Counted from the stretch's first letter, positions 45,588 to 57,471 are shown. The stretch is 64,000 nucleotides of DNA from an uncultured Flavobacteriaceae bacterium (GCA_947500385.1 CANMSA010000001.1:310001-374000); one strand, 5' to 3'. The notes: generated by a model not told the origin, from the letters alone. A program made the numbers and translations.

Positions 45588-46825
45588 AACGCAACCATTG
45601 GGCTATTTTAATCGATAACAGTTCGTACAAACAACATTTTGTGAACGTGTTATTGAACGGAAAACCGCCTTCTGAACTTTCCGTATTTAAGAAACTTAAA
45701 GGTTTGCTATTCTCGAAACTGGCCTTGGAACGTTTTATGGATGAAGAAGAGCGCCATGGCACCAAAATTATACATCCAGATCGCAAACAAGCGCTAAGGA
45801 CCATGTCTAGCGGGGAGCAAAAAAAAGCCTTACTGAGGCATATTTTAAAAAGTAGGCCCGACTATATTATTCTTGACAATCCCTTCGATAATCTTGATAG
45901 TGAGTCCCAAGAGACACTAAAAACACAGTTGGAAGCCATAGCCCACTCGGTTCTGCTGCTACAGTTGGCCAGCCGGAAAACCGACGTACTGGCTTTTATT
46001 GAAAAAAGTGCCTTTCTTAAGGGAGACACCTTGCTTTTTGACGCCAAGGAACCGGCGTCCCTTTCGACCGAATCCCTCGCAGGGTTCAAGCAGTCCATTC
46101 CATCCCCTTTGGTAATAGATGACTATCACTTGGAAACGCTCATTGCTTTAAAAAATGTATGCGTTTCTTATCTTGAAAAGCCCGTTTTGAATAACATTAA
46201 TTGGACCATTAAAAAGGGATCTTTTTGGGAACTGCGTGGAAAGAACGGAAGCGGCAAAACCACCATTCTTTCCATGATTACAGGAGAAAATCCAAAAGCG
46301 TACGGCCAAGATCTGTATTTATTCGGGTACCAAAAGGGAAACGGAGAAAGTGTTTGGGATATCAAAAAAAGAATTGGTTATTTCACCCCATCGATGACCG
46401 ATACATTTACGGGCTACCACTCGGTAGAACATATGGTAATCAGTGGCTTTAATGATTCGATCGGTTTATACCTTTCCCCTACGGCTGCACAACTTCGATT
46501 GGCCAAACAATGGCTACAGCTCATTCATATGTGGTCCTTAAAAGACCGTTTGTACCATGAACTAAGCATGGGACAAAAACGCTTGATCATGTGTGTGAGG
46601 GCCATGATCAAACACCCTACCCTCCTCATTTTTGATGAGCCCACTGCCGGACTTGACGACGCCAGCGCCGCGTTGTTTGTGAAACTCGTAAACAAATTCG
46701 CTTCCGAAAGTACTTCGGCAATTATTTTTGTGTCACATAGAAGAGAACCAGGCCTGTCCCCCGAAAATATATATCAGCTTAATTTGGGAGAAAATGGTTC
46801 TACCGGCGCTTGCCTAAGAGCATAA
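45584..46825 (+). CDS. ABC-type ATPase, tandem domains (ModF/PhrA-like), first domain degenerate
   Basis: The 413-aa cytoplasmic protein has two ABC ATPase domains and no membrane segment. The first (residues 1-180) keeps a signature-like MSSGEQKK and Walker B IILDNPFDNLD but has no Walker A (GxxxxGK). The second (about 190-413) is complete: RGKNGSGKTT, HELSMGQKRL, LLIFDEPTAGLDD, and a late His (VSHRRE). The layout recalls ModF/PhrA, once linked to molybdate transport or photorepair but not proven. It overlaps the GNAT stop. The missing P-loop suggests the first site is non-catalytic. Confidence 0.85.
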   Translation: MKRNHWAILIDNSSYKQHFVNVLLNGKPPSELSVFKKLKGLLFSKLALERFMDEEERHGTKIIHPDRKQALRTMSSGEQKKALLRHILKSRPDYIILDNPFDNLDSESQETLKTQLEAIAHSVLLLQLASRKTDVLAFIEKSAFLKGDTLLFDAKEPASLSTESLAGFKQSIPSPLVIDDYHLETLIALKNVCVSYLEKPVLNNINWTIKKGSFWELRGKNGSGKTTILSMITGENPKAYGQDLYLFGYQKGNGESVWDIKKRIGYFTPSMTDTFTGYHSVEHMVISGFNDSIGLYLSPTAAQLRLAKQWLQLIHMWSLKDRLYHELSMGQKRLIMCVRAMIKHPTLLIFDEPTAGLDDASAALFVKLVNKFASESTSAIIFVSHRREPGLSPENIYQLNLGENGSTGACLRA

Positions 46826-46859
46826 AAAAACCGCTGATCAATTGAAATGATCAACGGTT
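46823..46859 (-). terminator. Terminator after secDF
   Basis: On the minus strand, AACCGTTGATCA and TGATCAGCGGTT form a 12-bp stem with one mismatch, followed by seven T residues. It sits 20 nt past the secDF stop and overlaps the end of the convergent ABC ATPase gene region. Confidence 0.75.
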
Positions 46860-46879
46860 ATCTGAAGTTTATGGAACGA

Positions 46880-49873
46880 TTAGGCGGTTGCCTTTTCTTT
46901 TTCCTTTTTAACCGTTTCTTTTATCGGCGAAGTCACGTTCTTTTTTAGAGTGTCATACATGACTGGAGTTGCTATGAAAAGTGATGAATAGGTACCCACA
47001 ATAATACCAATGATCATGGCAAACATAAAGCCTCTAAGCGATTCCCCACCAAAAGTGAAAATGGCCAATAGCACCACCAAGGTAGTCAACGAAGTATTCA
47101 AGGTTCTACTTAGCGTACTGTTCAACGCAAGGTTGATATTGTCCCCTGCTTTCCAGCCTTTCTCACCGATTATTTCACGAATACGGTCGAACACGACCAC
47201 AGTATCATTCAACGAATACCCGATTACTGTTAGGATCGCCGCGATAAACGCCTGGTCGATTTCCATGTTAAAGGGCATCACCGTACCCAACAAGGAGAAA
47301 ATCCCCAATACGATCATCACATCATGGAACACCGCTGTTACCGCCCCCAATGAGAACTGCCATCTTCGGAAACGCAATAAGATATACAGGAATACCACCG
47401 CTAGTGACCCGATAATCGCTAAAAACGCATTCTTCTTGATATCATCTGCAATGGTCGGCCCTACTTTTATAGATTGTAAAATCCCCAAGGCATCATCTCC
47501 ACTGCCAGTTATAAAGTCTGCTTTAGACATTCCACTGGGCAAGTACTTCTGAAGGCTGGTAAAGAGCTTGTCCTGAATTTCATTATCAACCTCAATTCCT
47601 TCTACATCCACTTTATAAGGAGTGGTAATCTTTATTTGGTTTGCATCTCCATATGTTTTCACCTGGGTTCCACTGCCAAAAACCTCGTTTAATTCGGAAG
47701 CAATTTCAGAGGAGCTTACGGTTTTTTCAAAACGCACTTGATAGGTGCGCCCCCCGATAAAATCAACTCCTTCTTGCAAGCCAGTGGTCATCAATGAAAA
47801 GAGTCCTACCCCTACCAATATCAATGATATCACATAGGCAATTTTACGTTTTTTCAAGAAGTTGATATCAATGTTCTGGAACAGGCCTTTGGTCATGGCC
47901 GTAGAGAAGTCCAACCTTCTTCCTTTTCCACTGATATACCAATCTACTAAGAGACGTGTGATAAAAATTGCGGTGAACAAAGAGGTCACAATACCGATCA
48001 ATAAGGTCGTCGCAAACCCTTTGATAGGTCCGGAACCAAAGATAAAGAGAATAACCGCCGTAAGACCTGTTGTAATATTCGCATCCAAAATAGAAGAAAG
48101 CGCGTTGCTAAAACCATCTGCTACCGCCTGGGCCTTTCCTTTGCCCTTGGCCAGCTCTTCCTTGATGCGTTCAAAAATTAGTACGTTCGCATCGACCGAC
48201 ATACCGATCGTTAACACAATACCCGCAATACCGGGCAAGGTCAAAACAGCCCCTAAACTGGTCAACACACCAAAAATCAACAAGATGTTCAACAACAAAG
48301 CAATATCGGCAAAAATCCCTGCCTTACCGTAATAGAAAACCATCCAAACCAATACAATGGCCATGGCAATCAAGAACGACATAAAACCACTTGAAATGGC
48401 TTCTTGTCCCAAAGAGGGACCTACGATTTCAGATTGAATTATTTCTGCGGAAGCAGGCAGTTTACCGGCCCGTAATACGTTTGCAATATCTTTGGTCTCA
48501 TTAATGGTGAACTTACCACTAATTTCGGAATTACCACCAGAAATAGCACCTTTTGAAACTCCCGGGGCGGTATATACTTTATTATCCAGCACAATCGCTA
48601 TCCCGGTCTGATTGCTATAGGCATCGCCGGTAAGTTTCTCCCATTCCTTGGCACCTTTGGTATTCATGCTCATGGAAACCGCCGGTTTACCGCCCAAATC
48701 AAAATCGGCACGGGCATCACTCACCACATCCCCGCTGATTCTTGGTTGGTTTTCCCGATTCGATTTCAGCGCATAGAGCTCTACGGTCTCCGCATTTTCA
48801 GAGGGTCGTTCCCAAAGAAACTTTACAAATTGTAAATCTGCCGGTAGCAATCTTCTAATCTCACGTTTCCTTAAATACGCTCCTACTTCTGCCGTATCCT
48901 TTATTGCCACTACCCCTACCGCGTAACTAGGGGCACCAATTTGAAACTTTTCGAACAATGGATTGCTTTGCGCAGCCAAATCCAACGAATCCTGGGATAC
49001 ATCCGACAATAAGGAATCGATTTCAGAATCTTCCTTTACCTCTGGCTCTTGTACCTTGGTATCGACCAAAGACCGAAGGGCCTCATTGGCCTGAAAGAAG
49101 AAGCCTTGCAAGGCCTGATTGTTGGGTTGATAGGTTTCCCAGAACTCCAATTGTGCCGTACTTGACAACAATGTCTGGGCTCTGGTAATATCTCTCGCTC
49201 CAGGAAGTTCTACCAAAATACGACCAGAAGTACCTTCTCGTTGAATGTTGGGCTGGGTTACACCAAACCCATCGATACGTTCTCGCAACACTTCAAAAGC
49301 AGACTCGATAGACTCATCAATTTTTCTGCGAATGACTTGTTTTGATTCATCATCGCTCATGTTGGCATTGATCTCCCCTTCCAGTCCGCGGGTATAGAAC
49401 ACATCGGGAGAAGCCAATTTGGTATCCCCTTTAATCTTATCGAATGCTTCAAAGAACAACTCCACATAGGTATCATCACTGTCCTTGGAAGCTTCATCGG
49501 CATCTACCAATGCTTTGTTAAAAGCGGGGTTCTTGGTGTTGTTCGCCAAGCCTTTCAAGATATCTTTTACCGAAATCTGAAGGGTTACGTTGATACCTCC
49601 TTTAAGATCCAAGCCCTTGTTCAGCTCTTTTTTCTTGGCTTCATTATAATTGGTATAGCCTAAAATGCTATTCTCCCCAATAGAATCCAAGTACTTGGCC
49701 TCCAGTGCCTCCCGCTTGGCAAGATACTCCTCATCTGAATCGGGAATACTGCTCACAGCAAATGCTTCCGCCTTATTCTCTACATTATTCGTAATGAAGG
49801 TATAGGAAAGTTGATAGATGCTTACAAGACCGAATAACAGGCCAAAAAGCTTTATAAGTCCTTTATTTTGCAT
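46880..49873 (-). CDS. secDF: Protein translocase subunit SecDF (fused)
   Basis: The 997-aa fusion holds SecD (residues about 1-650: LNKGLDLKGGINVTLQ, a large periplasmic region, then membrane segments with SVDANVLIFERIKEEL) and SecF (about 665-997: VDFIGGRTYQVRF, YSLNDTVVVFDRIREII). About twelve membrane segments are visible. SecDF uses the proton gradient to pull secreted proteins from the SecYEG channel. The fused form is standard in Bacteroidota. Minus-strand promoter at 49914-49945. Confidence 0.97.
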   Translation of the reverse strand: MQNKGLIKLFGLLFGLVSIYQLSYTFITNNVENKAEAFAVSSIPDSDEEYLAKREALEAKYLDSIGENSILGYTNYNEAKKKELNKGLDLKGGINVTLQISVKDILKGLANNTKNPAFNKALVDADEASKDSDDTYVELFFEAFDKIKGDTKLASPDVFYTRGLEGEINANMSDDESKQVIRRKIDESIESAFEVLRERIDGFGVTQPNIQREGTSGRILVELPGARDITRAQTLLSSTAQLEFWETYQPNNQALQGFFFQANEALRSLVDTKVQEPEVKEDSEIDSLLSDVSQDSLDLAAQSNPLFEKFQIGAPSYAVGVVAIKDTAEVGAYLRKREIRRLLPADLQFVKFLWERPSENAETVELYALKSNRENQPRISGDVVSDARADFDLGGKPAVSMSMNTKGAKEWEKLTGDAYSNQTGIAIVLDNKVYTAPGVSKGAISGGNSEISGKFTINETKDIANVLRAGKLPASAEIIQSEIVGPSLGQEAISSGFMSFLIAMAIVLVWMVFYYGKAGIFADIALLLNILLIFGVLTSLGAVLTLPGIAGIVLTIGMSVDANVLIFERIKEELAKGKGKAQAVADGFSNALSSILDANITTGLTAVILFIFGSGPIKGFATTLLIGIVTSLFTAIFITRLLVDWYISGKGRRLDFSTAMTKGLFQNIDINFLKKRKIAYVISLILVGVGLFSLMTTGLQEGVDFIGGRTYQVRFEKTVSSSEIASELNEVFGSGTQVKTYGDANQIKITTPYKVDVEGIEVDNEIQDKLFTSLQKYLPSGMSKADFITGSGDDALGILQSIKVGPTIADDIKKNAFLAIIGSLAVVFLYILLRFRRWQFSLGAVTAVFHDVMIVLGIFSLLGTVMPFNMEIDQAFIAAILTVIGYSLNDTVVVFDRIREIIGEKGWKAGDNINLALNSTLSRTLNTSLTTLVVLLAIFTFGGESLRGFMFAMIIGIIVGTYSSLFIATPVMYDTLKKNVTSPIKETVKKEKEKATA

Positions 49874-49913
49874 GGGTTACATATATTAATTGGATGCTTT
49901 TTCTAACAGCCTG

Positions 49914-49945
49914 CAAATATATGATTTTCCCGTAGGATTTGACAA
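49914..49945 (-). promoter_or_regulatory. Promoter of secDF
   Basis: On the minus strand TTG (complement of 49943-49945) and TATATTTG (complement of 49914-49921) are 21 nt apart. The predicted start is about 35 nt upstream of the secDF ATG. Confidence 0.6.
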
Positions 49946-49998
49946 CATATTTAGGAGTTATTCCTTTTAGCCTCAAAGGAAATAGCTGTTTTAACTAA

Positions 49999-50029
49999 AA
50001 AAGGCAACTCCGGAAATGGGTTGCCTTTT
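49999..50029 (-). terminator. Terminator after mdh
   Basis: AAAAGGCAAC (49999-50008) and GTTGCCTTTT (50020-50029) form a 10-bp stem; on the minus strand it is followed by T residues. It lies about 22 nt past the mdh stop. Confidence 0.75.
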
Positions 50030-50050
50030 ATTATCTATAATTGAAAAGCC

Positions 50051-50977
50051 TTATAACTCTAATAAGCCATTCGTTTTCGTCACCCCTTCGGCGCTTTCTT
50101 TCATTTTTGCCTTTTCGGCATCGCTCAAAGGCACATCCACTATTTTTTCAATTCCGTTACTTCCCAATACTACCGGTACTCCAATGCATAAATCGGATAG
50201 GCCGTACTCGCCTTCCAAGTAGGTAGAACACGGGAAAATTTTCTTCTGGTCACAGGCAATGGCCTGTACCAAACCTGAAACTGCCGCGCCCGGGGCATAC
50301 CAAGCACTGGTACCCAAAAGTCCTGTAAGCGTTGCACCACCGACTTTGGTATCTTCGGCAACCTGCTTCAAACGATCCGCAGATAAGAATTCAGATACTC
50401 GAATACTATTTCTGGTTGCATGAGAGGTCAAAGGGACCATTCCTTTATCACTATGCCCACCAATGACCATACCATCTACATCTGAAATAGGCGCTTCCAA
50501 AGCCTCTGCCAATCGGTACTTGAAACGGGCACTATCCAAAGCACCACCCATACCTATGATTCTATTTTTTGGAAGATCAGTGGTCTTGTGTACCAAATAG
50601 GTCATGGTATCCATAGGATTGCTCACTACGATCATGATTACATTCGGAGAATGTTCGATCAAGCTTGCAGATACGGTTTTTACAATACCGGCATTGATGC
50701 CAATCAACTCTTCACGGGTCATTCCCGGCTTACGAGGAATCCCGGAGGTAATAACGGCAATATCACTACCGGCCGTTTTTGAATAGTCATTGGTAACACC
50801 CGTAATCTTGGTGTCAAAAGCATTTAAAGAGGCACATTGCATCAAATCCATTGCCTTGCCTTCGGCATAGCCTTCTTTAATGTCTAACAAAACAACTTCT
50901 GAGGCAAAATTCTTAATCGCGATGTACTCTGCACAACTAGCACCTACTGAACCAGCTCCTACTACGGTAACTTTCAT
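50051..50977 (-). CDS. mdh: Malate dehydrogenase (NAD, LDH-like)
   Basis: The 308-aa product has VVGAGSVGASCAEYIA (NAD-binding), ITSGIPRKPGMTREELIGIN (substrate loop, Arg), VSNPMDTMTYL, RIIGMGGALDSARFKY (Arg) and MVIGGHSDKGMVPL (catalytic His). This is the LDH-like malate dehydrogenase form. It oxidises malate to oxaloacetate in the TCA cycle. A quinone-linked malate oxidase (mqo) is also in this window. Confidence 0.96.
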   Translation of the reverse strand: MKVTVVGAGSVGASCAEYIAIKNFASEVVLLDIKEGYAEGKAMDLMQCASLNAFDTKITGVTNDYSKTAGSDIAVITSGIPRKPGMTREELIGINAGIVKTVSASLIEHSPNVIMIVVSNPMDTMTYLVHKTTDLPKNRIIGMGGALDSARFKYRLAEALEAPISDVDGMVIGGHSDKGMVPLTSHATRNSIRVSEFLSADRLKQVAEDTKVGGATLTGLLGTSAWYAPGAAVSGLVQAIACDQKKIFPCSTYLEGEYGLSDLCIGVPVVLGSNGIEKIVDVPLSDAEKAKMKESAEGVTKTNGLLEL

Positions 50978-51310
50978 GTATCTATTTTTAATAATTGTTA
51001 ATAGTCAAACAAACCTTTCACGATTCGAACAATCATTTAAGGATGTCATGACATATGAATACTTTAATTGGTTTCTATTTTTGGGAGGTCAAAATTACGC
51101 ATTCTTTGGTAAAAACCTGCCACGAACATGCACTTTAATCGACCCTAATGCACAATTTTAGACTCGTTGAAATGCACGAAGTCTTAAAAAAAACAACCAT
51201 TCAACGAAGAAAATCCGAATAAGTTGCCATACGTCGATTTTTAACAATACCCCTTCGTTCAAACTCGTTACTAAAAATAAGAGACCCCGAATCTTAAATT
51301 AACCTACGTT
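50978..51310. other. Divergent intergenic region, mdh / lipoprotein
   Basis: These 333 bp separate two divergent genes. The sequence holds no ORF, hairpin or RNA that I can support. Promoters for both sides must lie here, but no exact TAnnTTTG with a TTG was found. Confidence 0.5.
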
Positions 51311-51682
51311 ATGAAAAAGTTATTTTCGCTATTGGCCATCATTGGCATCATCTTAGCGAGCAATTGTTCCCGCATCCCGGAAAACAACGACCCGATTATC
51401 GGGTACTGGGAAAAGGTAGATGTGCAGACGCAAGAACAGACCGGCAAACAGACCATTTTACAGAAATGGACCTTCAACGATGCCTATTTGGGCAGATACA
51501 ATCACGAAGTAAACAGAAAAGAGACCATTAAAACGGATTTTAAATGGACCGAAACCGATGGGTTGTATACCATTTCTTATCCCGGTACCGACCTCCCAGA
51601 TCAAACCGTTTCTATGCAACAAACGGCAGATGGAGAAATCTTAAAAGATGCCCAAGGCGCTACGGTAGCCATTCGAAATTAA
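51311..51682 (+). CDS. Small lipoprotein, lipocalin-like
   Basis: The 123-aa product has a signal peptide with lipobox LASNC (Cys20), followed by SRIPENN and a short beta-rich domain beginning DPIIGYWEKVDVQ and containing LQKWTFNDAYLGRY and GLYTISY. The strand pattern resembles small lipocalin-like lipoproteins. Function unknown. A strong bidirectional terminator separates it from the convergent gene. Confidence 0.65.
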   Translation: MKKLFSLLAIIGIILASNCSRIPENNDPIIGYWEKVDVQTQEQTGKQTILQKWTFNDAYLGRYNHEVNRKETIKTDFKWTETDGLYTISYPGTDLPDQTVSMQQTADGEILKDAQGATVAIRN

Positions 51683-51704
51683 TCTTACACATTCTTACAT
51701 ACAC

Positions 51705-51737
51705 AAAAACCCCGCAACAATTTGTTGCGGGGTTTTT
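51705..51737. terminator. Bidirectional terminator
   Basis: AAAAACCCCGCAACAA (51705-51720) and TTGTTGCGGGGTTTTT (51722-51737) form a perfect 16-bp stem with A and T runs, between convergent genes. Confidence 0.85.
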
Positions 51738-51757
51738 AAATGATAGTTGTTCTAAGC

Positions 51758-52522
51758 TTATTTTGATGCGCCGCTTTCGGCTTCTAGAACAAACTCCGAA
51801 TAATCCAATACGTAGACTCCCAAAAGGCTCCACTTGAATTTATGATCGGCATATTTGGCTTTGAACTGCTCATTATCCATAAAGAGTGCTTCAAAATGCT
51901 CGTCGAAATCTTTCTTTGTCAACCAAAGTACTTCCTCGTTTCCTTTCTTAATGTAATAGGATTTTGCAATACCTCCGGCCAATTTCATTGATCCGATACC
52001 GATACTAGCGGTTTGCTTTGCGAATGGATCTGAAAAAACCTGTATTACAGTGCTGTACTTAGGGTTTACCACCTGCATTAAGAACTCTGCAGGATCTTTC
52101 TTATTTTTCAAGGATACCGTTTCATTGGTGTACATGGTATACCCCTTATTCAAATGCTTGGAGGCATCGCTTCTGCCCCATTTGGTGGCATCGTTGAAAT
52201 AGGAACTTTGCTTCCCCAATTTATCCAAACCGGATGGCGCCATATATAAACTGGCAATATCGGCTGCTACGATTTCTACTTTTTTCTTGCCTTCCTCAAT
52301 AATTTTAAGTCTCTTGATCTGTCCTTTTTTGTAATCCACATCCTTAATGTTTCCTTCGATCTTGGTACCGTCTTTTAAGGTAACAAAAGCTGGTTTCTTT
52401 CTTGAGTAGGAAGTATAGGTTGGGTCGAATGCAGCCTGCTTTTCTCTTTCTTTTAAGTCTTCTTGCCCAAAGCAGACCATGCTGGACACAAATAATAACA
52501 TTGATACTAATTTTACTTTCAT
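51758..52522 (-). CDS. Secreted protein of unknown function
   Basis: The 254-aa product has a signal peptide (VSMLLFVSSMVCFGQ) and a mostly soluble mature part rich in Lys and Asp. It opens with EDLKEREKQAAFDPTYTSY and includes a small beta segment (AFVTLKDGTKIEGNIKDV, an SH3-like or Sm-like pattern) and helices near the C-terminus. I do not recognise a family. It lies downstream of gyrB on the same strand. Confidence 0.6.
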   Translation of the reverse strand: MKVKLVSMLLFVSSMVCFGQEDLKEREKQAAFDPTYTSYSRKKPAFVTLKDGTKIEGNIKDVDYKKGQIKRLKIIEEGKKKVEIVAADIASLYMAPSGLDKLGKQSSYFNDATKWGRSDASKHLNKGYTMYTNETVSLKNKKDPAEFLMQVVNPKYSTVIQVFSDPFAKQTASIGIGSMKLAGGIAKSYYIKKGNEEVLWLTKKDFDEHFEALFMDNEQFKAKYADHKFKWSLLGVYVLDYSEFVLEAESGASK

Positions 52523-52564
52523 AATAAGAATTTAGGAGATTTAATTAATTATACCCCCTAAAGT

Positions 52565-52594
52565 AATTCGTCCGCCAGTGGCGGACGAATTTTT
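52565..52594. repeat. GC-rich palindrome between gyrB and the next gene
   Basis: AATTCGTCCGCC (52565-52576) and GGCGGACGAATT (52580-52591) form a perfect 12-bp stem with a 3-nt loop. On the minus strand it lies 22 nt after the gyrB stop and is followed by ACTTT, a weak T tract. It may end gyrB transcripts or be a short dispersed palindrome. Confidence 0.55.
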
Positions 52595-52613
52595 GTTGTG
52601 AAAGCACTATATC

Positions 52614-54590
<1,977 letters not shown>

Positions 54591-54634
54591 CTATTTGAAA
54601 GAGCCACCACTACACTTCTAATTTTGCAATCTTA

Positions 54635-54642
54635 CAAATATA
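54635..54642 (-). promoter_or_regulatory. -7 element before gyrB
   Basis: The minus strand reads TATATTTG, an exact TAnnTTTG, 75 nt before the gyrB ATG. No clear TTG lies at the -33 distance. Confidence 0.5.
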
Positions 54643-54820
54643 CGGAAAACCCTATAGAATATAGCCTTTCACCCATTCAATGAATTTGAAGTTATCAACA
54701 AATAATGTGGAAAAAACGAGGGTTGGTCCGTTGGAAAAATGGTAGGATTTTACATGGTATTTATACCCTAAAAATCATTCTAAAATGGATAGCCGGTTCC
54801 CTACCTTCTACAAACCAAAA

Positions 54821-54865
54821 GACCCTGGCCATACTGAAAGGAAGTTCAGCACGTAAGCCAGGGTC
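54821..54865 (-). terminator. Hairpin after asnB
   Basis: GACCCTGGC (54821-54829) and GCCAGGGTC (54857-54865) pair with an inner CTGAA/TTCAG stem. On the minus strand the hairpin is followed by TTTTGG, 119 nt past the asnB stop. Confidence 0.65.
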
Positions 54866-54983
54866 AATTGACTAATTAAAATAAAAACTGAATGAAACAG
54901 AATTTACGTTGCTTGGAGCCCGGTTTGTTCGGTTTTATCCCAAAACCAGCTCCTTGTTTGCCCATCTAGGGCCATAATATCAT

Positions 54984-56654
54984 TTATTTGTCATAGGCAT
55001 CGGCATGTACTTGTGCTACCGCCCTACCAGACGGGTCGTTCATATTTTTGAATGCTTCGTCCCACTCCAAGGCTATTTTGGTGCTACAGGCCACCGAAGG
55101 CTCTTGCGGCACGCACAATGCCGCCGCATCACTTGGGAAATGCGACTCAAATATAGAGCGGTAATAGAACTCTTCTTTATTCGTAGGCGTTTGTAATGGG
55201 AACCTGAACTTGGCATTTGCCAATTGCTCATCGCTCACAGCCGTTTCGACCACTTCTTTAAGGGTATCTATCCAACTGTAGCCAACACCGTCTGAAAACT
55301 GCTCTTTTTGGCGCCACGCGACACTTTCGGGCAACATATCTTCGAACGCTTTACGAACTACCCACTTTTCCATTCGCTCCCCGTTGATCATTTTATCCTT
55401 AGGATTGATTCGCATGGCTACATCCATGAATTCTTTGTCAAGGAACGGCACACGCCCCTCAATACCCCAGGCGGCCAAAGATTTGTTGGCCCGCAAGCAA
55501 TCGTACATATGAAGCTTGTCTAACTTGCGTACCGTTTCTTCGTGAAAATCTTTTGGACTCGGCGCTTTGTGAAAATATAGATAGCCACCAAAAAGCTCAT
55601 CGGCCCCTTCCCCTGACAATACCATTTTGATCCCCATCGATTTAATGACCCGCGCCATTAAATACATGGGCGTAGAGGCTCGTATCGTCGTAATATCGTA
55701 GGTTTCCAAGTTGAAAATCACATCCTTGATCGCATCCAGACCCTCTTGAATCGTAAACTTAATCTCATGATGTACCGTTCCGATATGATCTGCAACCTTG
55801 CGGGCGGCAGCCAAATCGGGAGATCCTTCGAGGCCCACAGAAAAGGAATGCAGCTGTGGCCACCAGGCATCTACGGTATCCCCAGACTCGATTCGCTTCT
55901 GGGCATATTTCTTGGCCACGGCAGAGGTCACCGAAGAATCCAAACCTCCGGATAGCAACACGCCATACGGTACATCGCTCATTAGCTGCCGGTGCACTGC
56001 CGCTTCCAAGGCTTCCTTTATTTCCTGAATACTGGTGGCATTTTCTTTGACCGCTTCATACTCCATCCAATCCCGTGAGTACCATTTTTTGAACTCCCCA
56101 TCGCTACTATGTAGGTAATGTCCCGGAGGAAAAAGCTCTATTTTGGTACATGTACCTTCCAACGCCTTGAGTTCGGAAGCAACATAGAACGTTCCGTTCT
56201 GATCCCACCCTATATATAAGGGTATTATTCCCATATGGTCACGCGCAATAAAATACTCATCCTTTTCAGTATCGTAAATAGCAAACCCGAAAATACCGTT
56301 CAGCTCATCTACAAAATCGCATCCTTTTTCTTGATACAATGCCAAAATAACCTCACAGTCGGAAGCAGTCTGAAAGTCATATACCCCATCGAACTGCTTT
56401 CGCAGCTCCTGATGGTTATAGATTTCGCCGTTTGCCGCCAGTACCAACTTCCCATTGGGACTGTACAAAGGTTGTTTCCCGGACGCAGGGTCTACAATGG
56501 CCAAACGTTCATGGGCCAAAATCGCCTTGTCATCTGCATAAATTCCACTCCAATCCGGACCGCGATGTCTAATTTTCTTAGACATTTCCAATAACTGAGG
56601 TCTTAACACATCCGTACTTTGTTTTACATCAAAAGCACATACAATTCCACACAT
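54984..56654 (-). CDS. asnB: Asparagine synthase B (glutamine-hydrolysing)
   Basis: The 556-aa product starts MCGIVC, with Cys2 as the glutaminase nucleophile after Met removal, then RHRGPDWSG and the synthetase PPi loop LLSGGLDSSVTSA. It converts aspartate and glutamine to asparagine. The length matches E. coli AsnB (554 aa). On the minus strand an exact TATATTTG lies at 56702-56709 (complement), 48 nt upstream. Confidence 0.96.
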   Translation of the reverse strand: MCGIVCAFDVKQSTDVLRPQLLEMSKKIRHRGPDWSGIYADDKAILAHERLAIVDPASGKQPLYSPNGKLVLAANGEIYNHQELRKQFDGVYDFQTASDCEVILALYQEKGCDFVDELNGIFGFAIYDTEKDEYFIARDHMGIIPLYIGWDQNGTFYVASELKALEGTCTKIELFPPGHYLHSSDGEFKKWYSRDWMEYEAVKENATSIQEIKEALEAAVHRQLMSDVPYGVLLSGGLDSSVTSAVAKKYAQKRIESGDTVDAWWPQLHSFSVGLEGSPDLAAARKVADHIGTVHHEIKFTIQEGLDAIKDVIFNLETYDITTIRASTPMYLMARVIKSMGIKMVLSGEGADELFGGYLYFHKAPSPKDFHEETVRKLDKLHMYDCLRANKSLAAWGIEGRVPFLDKEFMDVAMRINPKDKMINGERMEKWVVRKAFEDMLPESVAWRQKEQFSDGVGYSWIDTLKEVVETAVSDEQLANAKFRFPLQTPTNKEEFYYRSIFESHFPSDAAALCVPQEPSVACSTKIALEWDEAFKNMNDPSGRAVAQVHADAYDK

Positions 56655-56701
56655 AGCAAATATTTTATATCAATTCTTAAACAAAGATGTCTATTAACTT
56701 T

Positions 56702-56709
56702 CAAATATA
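56702..56709 (-). promoter_or_regulatory. -7 element before asnB
   Basis: TATATTTG on the minus strand matches TAnnTTTG and lies 48 nt before the asnB ATG, inside a very AT-rich region. No TTG at the -33 distance was found. Confidence 0.45.
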
Positions 56710-56917
56710 AAACACAAATACACTATTTGACTATAAATTATAACTTTAAAATCAACATATAACATCTATTATTAGTATTTGACCTAATTTGAAGTAAAAA
56801 TGAACTATTCTGTAAGTTGGTAGAATTTTAACGACTTTTTAAAAGATTTTAAAGTGAGAGATCACTAGTTTTGAACACAAACCCTGATATAAAATTGGGA
56901 AAAAACGAAAACCTATT

Positions 56918-57457
56918 ATGAAAAAAGTATTTACCCTTGCCATGATGGCAATCGCTTTGGTATTTTCCACCGAGGCCAATGCTCAAGATTTTAGCGGATT
57001 GGATAAAAGTCCGATGGATGCCGCTTCGTACCCTTCTGATTACAAAGTAGCGGAAAAAGCAGTTCGAATTATTTACAGTCGTCCACAACTCAAAGGGCGA
57101 TCGCTAGCGGAACTAGCCAAGCCAGGTGAAGTATGGCGCACCGGAGCCAATGAAGCTCCCGAGATTACTTTTTACAAAGACGTTACGTTTGGAGGTGAGA
57201 ATGTCAAAGCTGGTACCTATGCGCTTTTGACCATTCCAGGTGCAAAGGAATGGACCGTTATTTTGCATAACAATTTGAACCAATGGGGTTCTTACTTTTA
57301 TAAAGAAGGTGGCGATGTGGCGCGTGTAAGTGCCGGTGTTTCTTCAGGAGACAAATCGCTTGAAGCCTTTTCTGTTGCCTTTAAAGAGGTTGATGGGGGA
57401 GTTCATTTGGTAATGGGATGGGACAAAACCCGTGTTGCCGTGCCAATTACGATGTAA
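56918..57457 (+). CDS. DUF2911-family secreted protein
   Basis: The 179-aa product has a signal peptide (VFTLAMMAIALVFSTEANAQ) and then the DUF2911 core: YSRPQLKGRSLAELAKPGEVWRTGANEAPEITFYKDV in outline, GGENVKAGTYALLTIPG and NNLNQWGSYFYKE. DUF2911 proteins are periplasmic or surface proteins common in Bacteroidota with no proven role. It is flanked by the asnB start (divergent) and a bidirectional terminator. Confidence 0.9.
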   Translation: MKKVFTLAMMAIALVFSTEANAQDFSGLDKSPMDAASYPSDYKVAEKAVRIIYSRPQLKGRSLAELAKPGEVWRTGANEAPEITFYKDVTFGGENVKAGTYALLTIPGAKEWTVILHNNLNQWGSYFYKEGGDVARVSAGVSSGDKSLEAFSVAFKEVDGGVHLVMGWDKTRVAVPITM

Positions 57458-57471
57458 GAGAAGATTCATTT

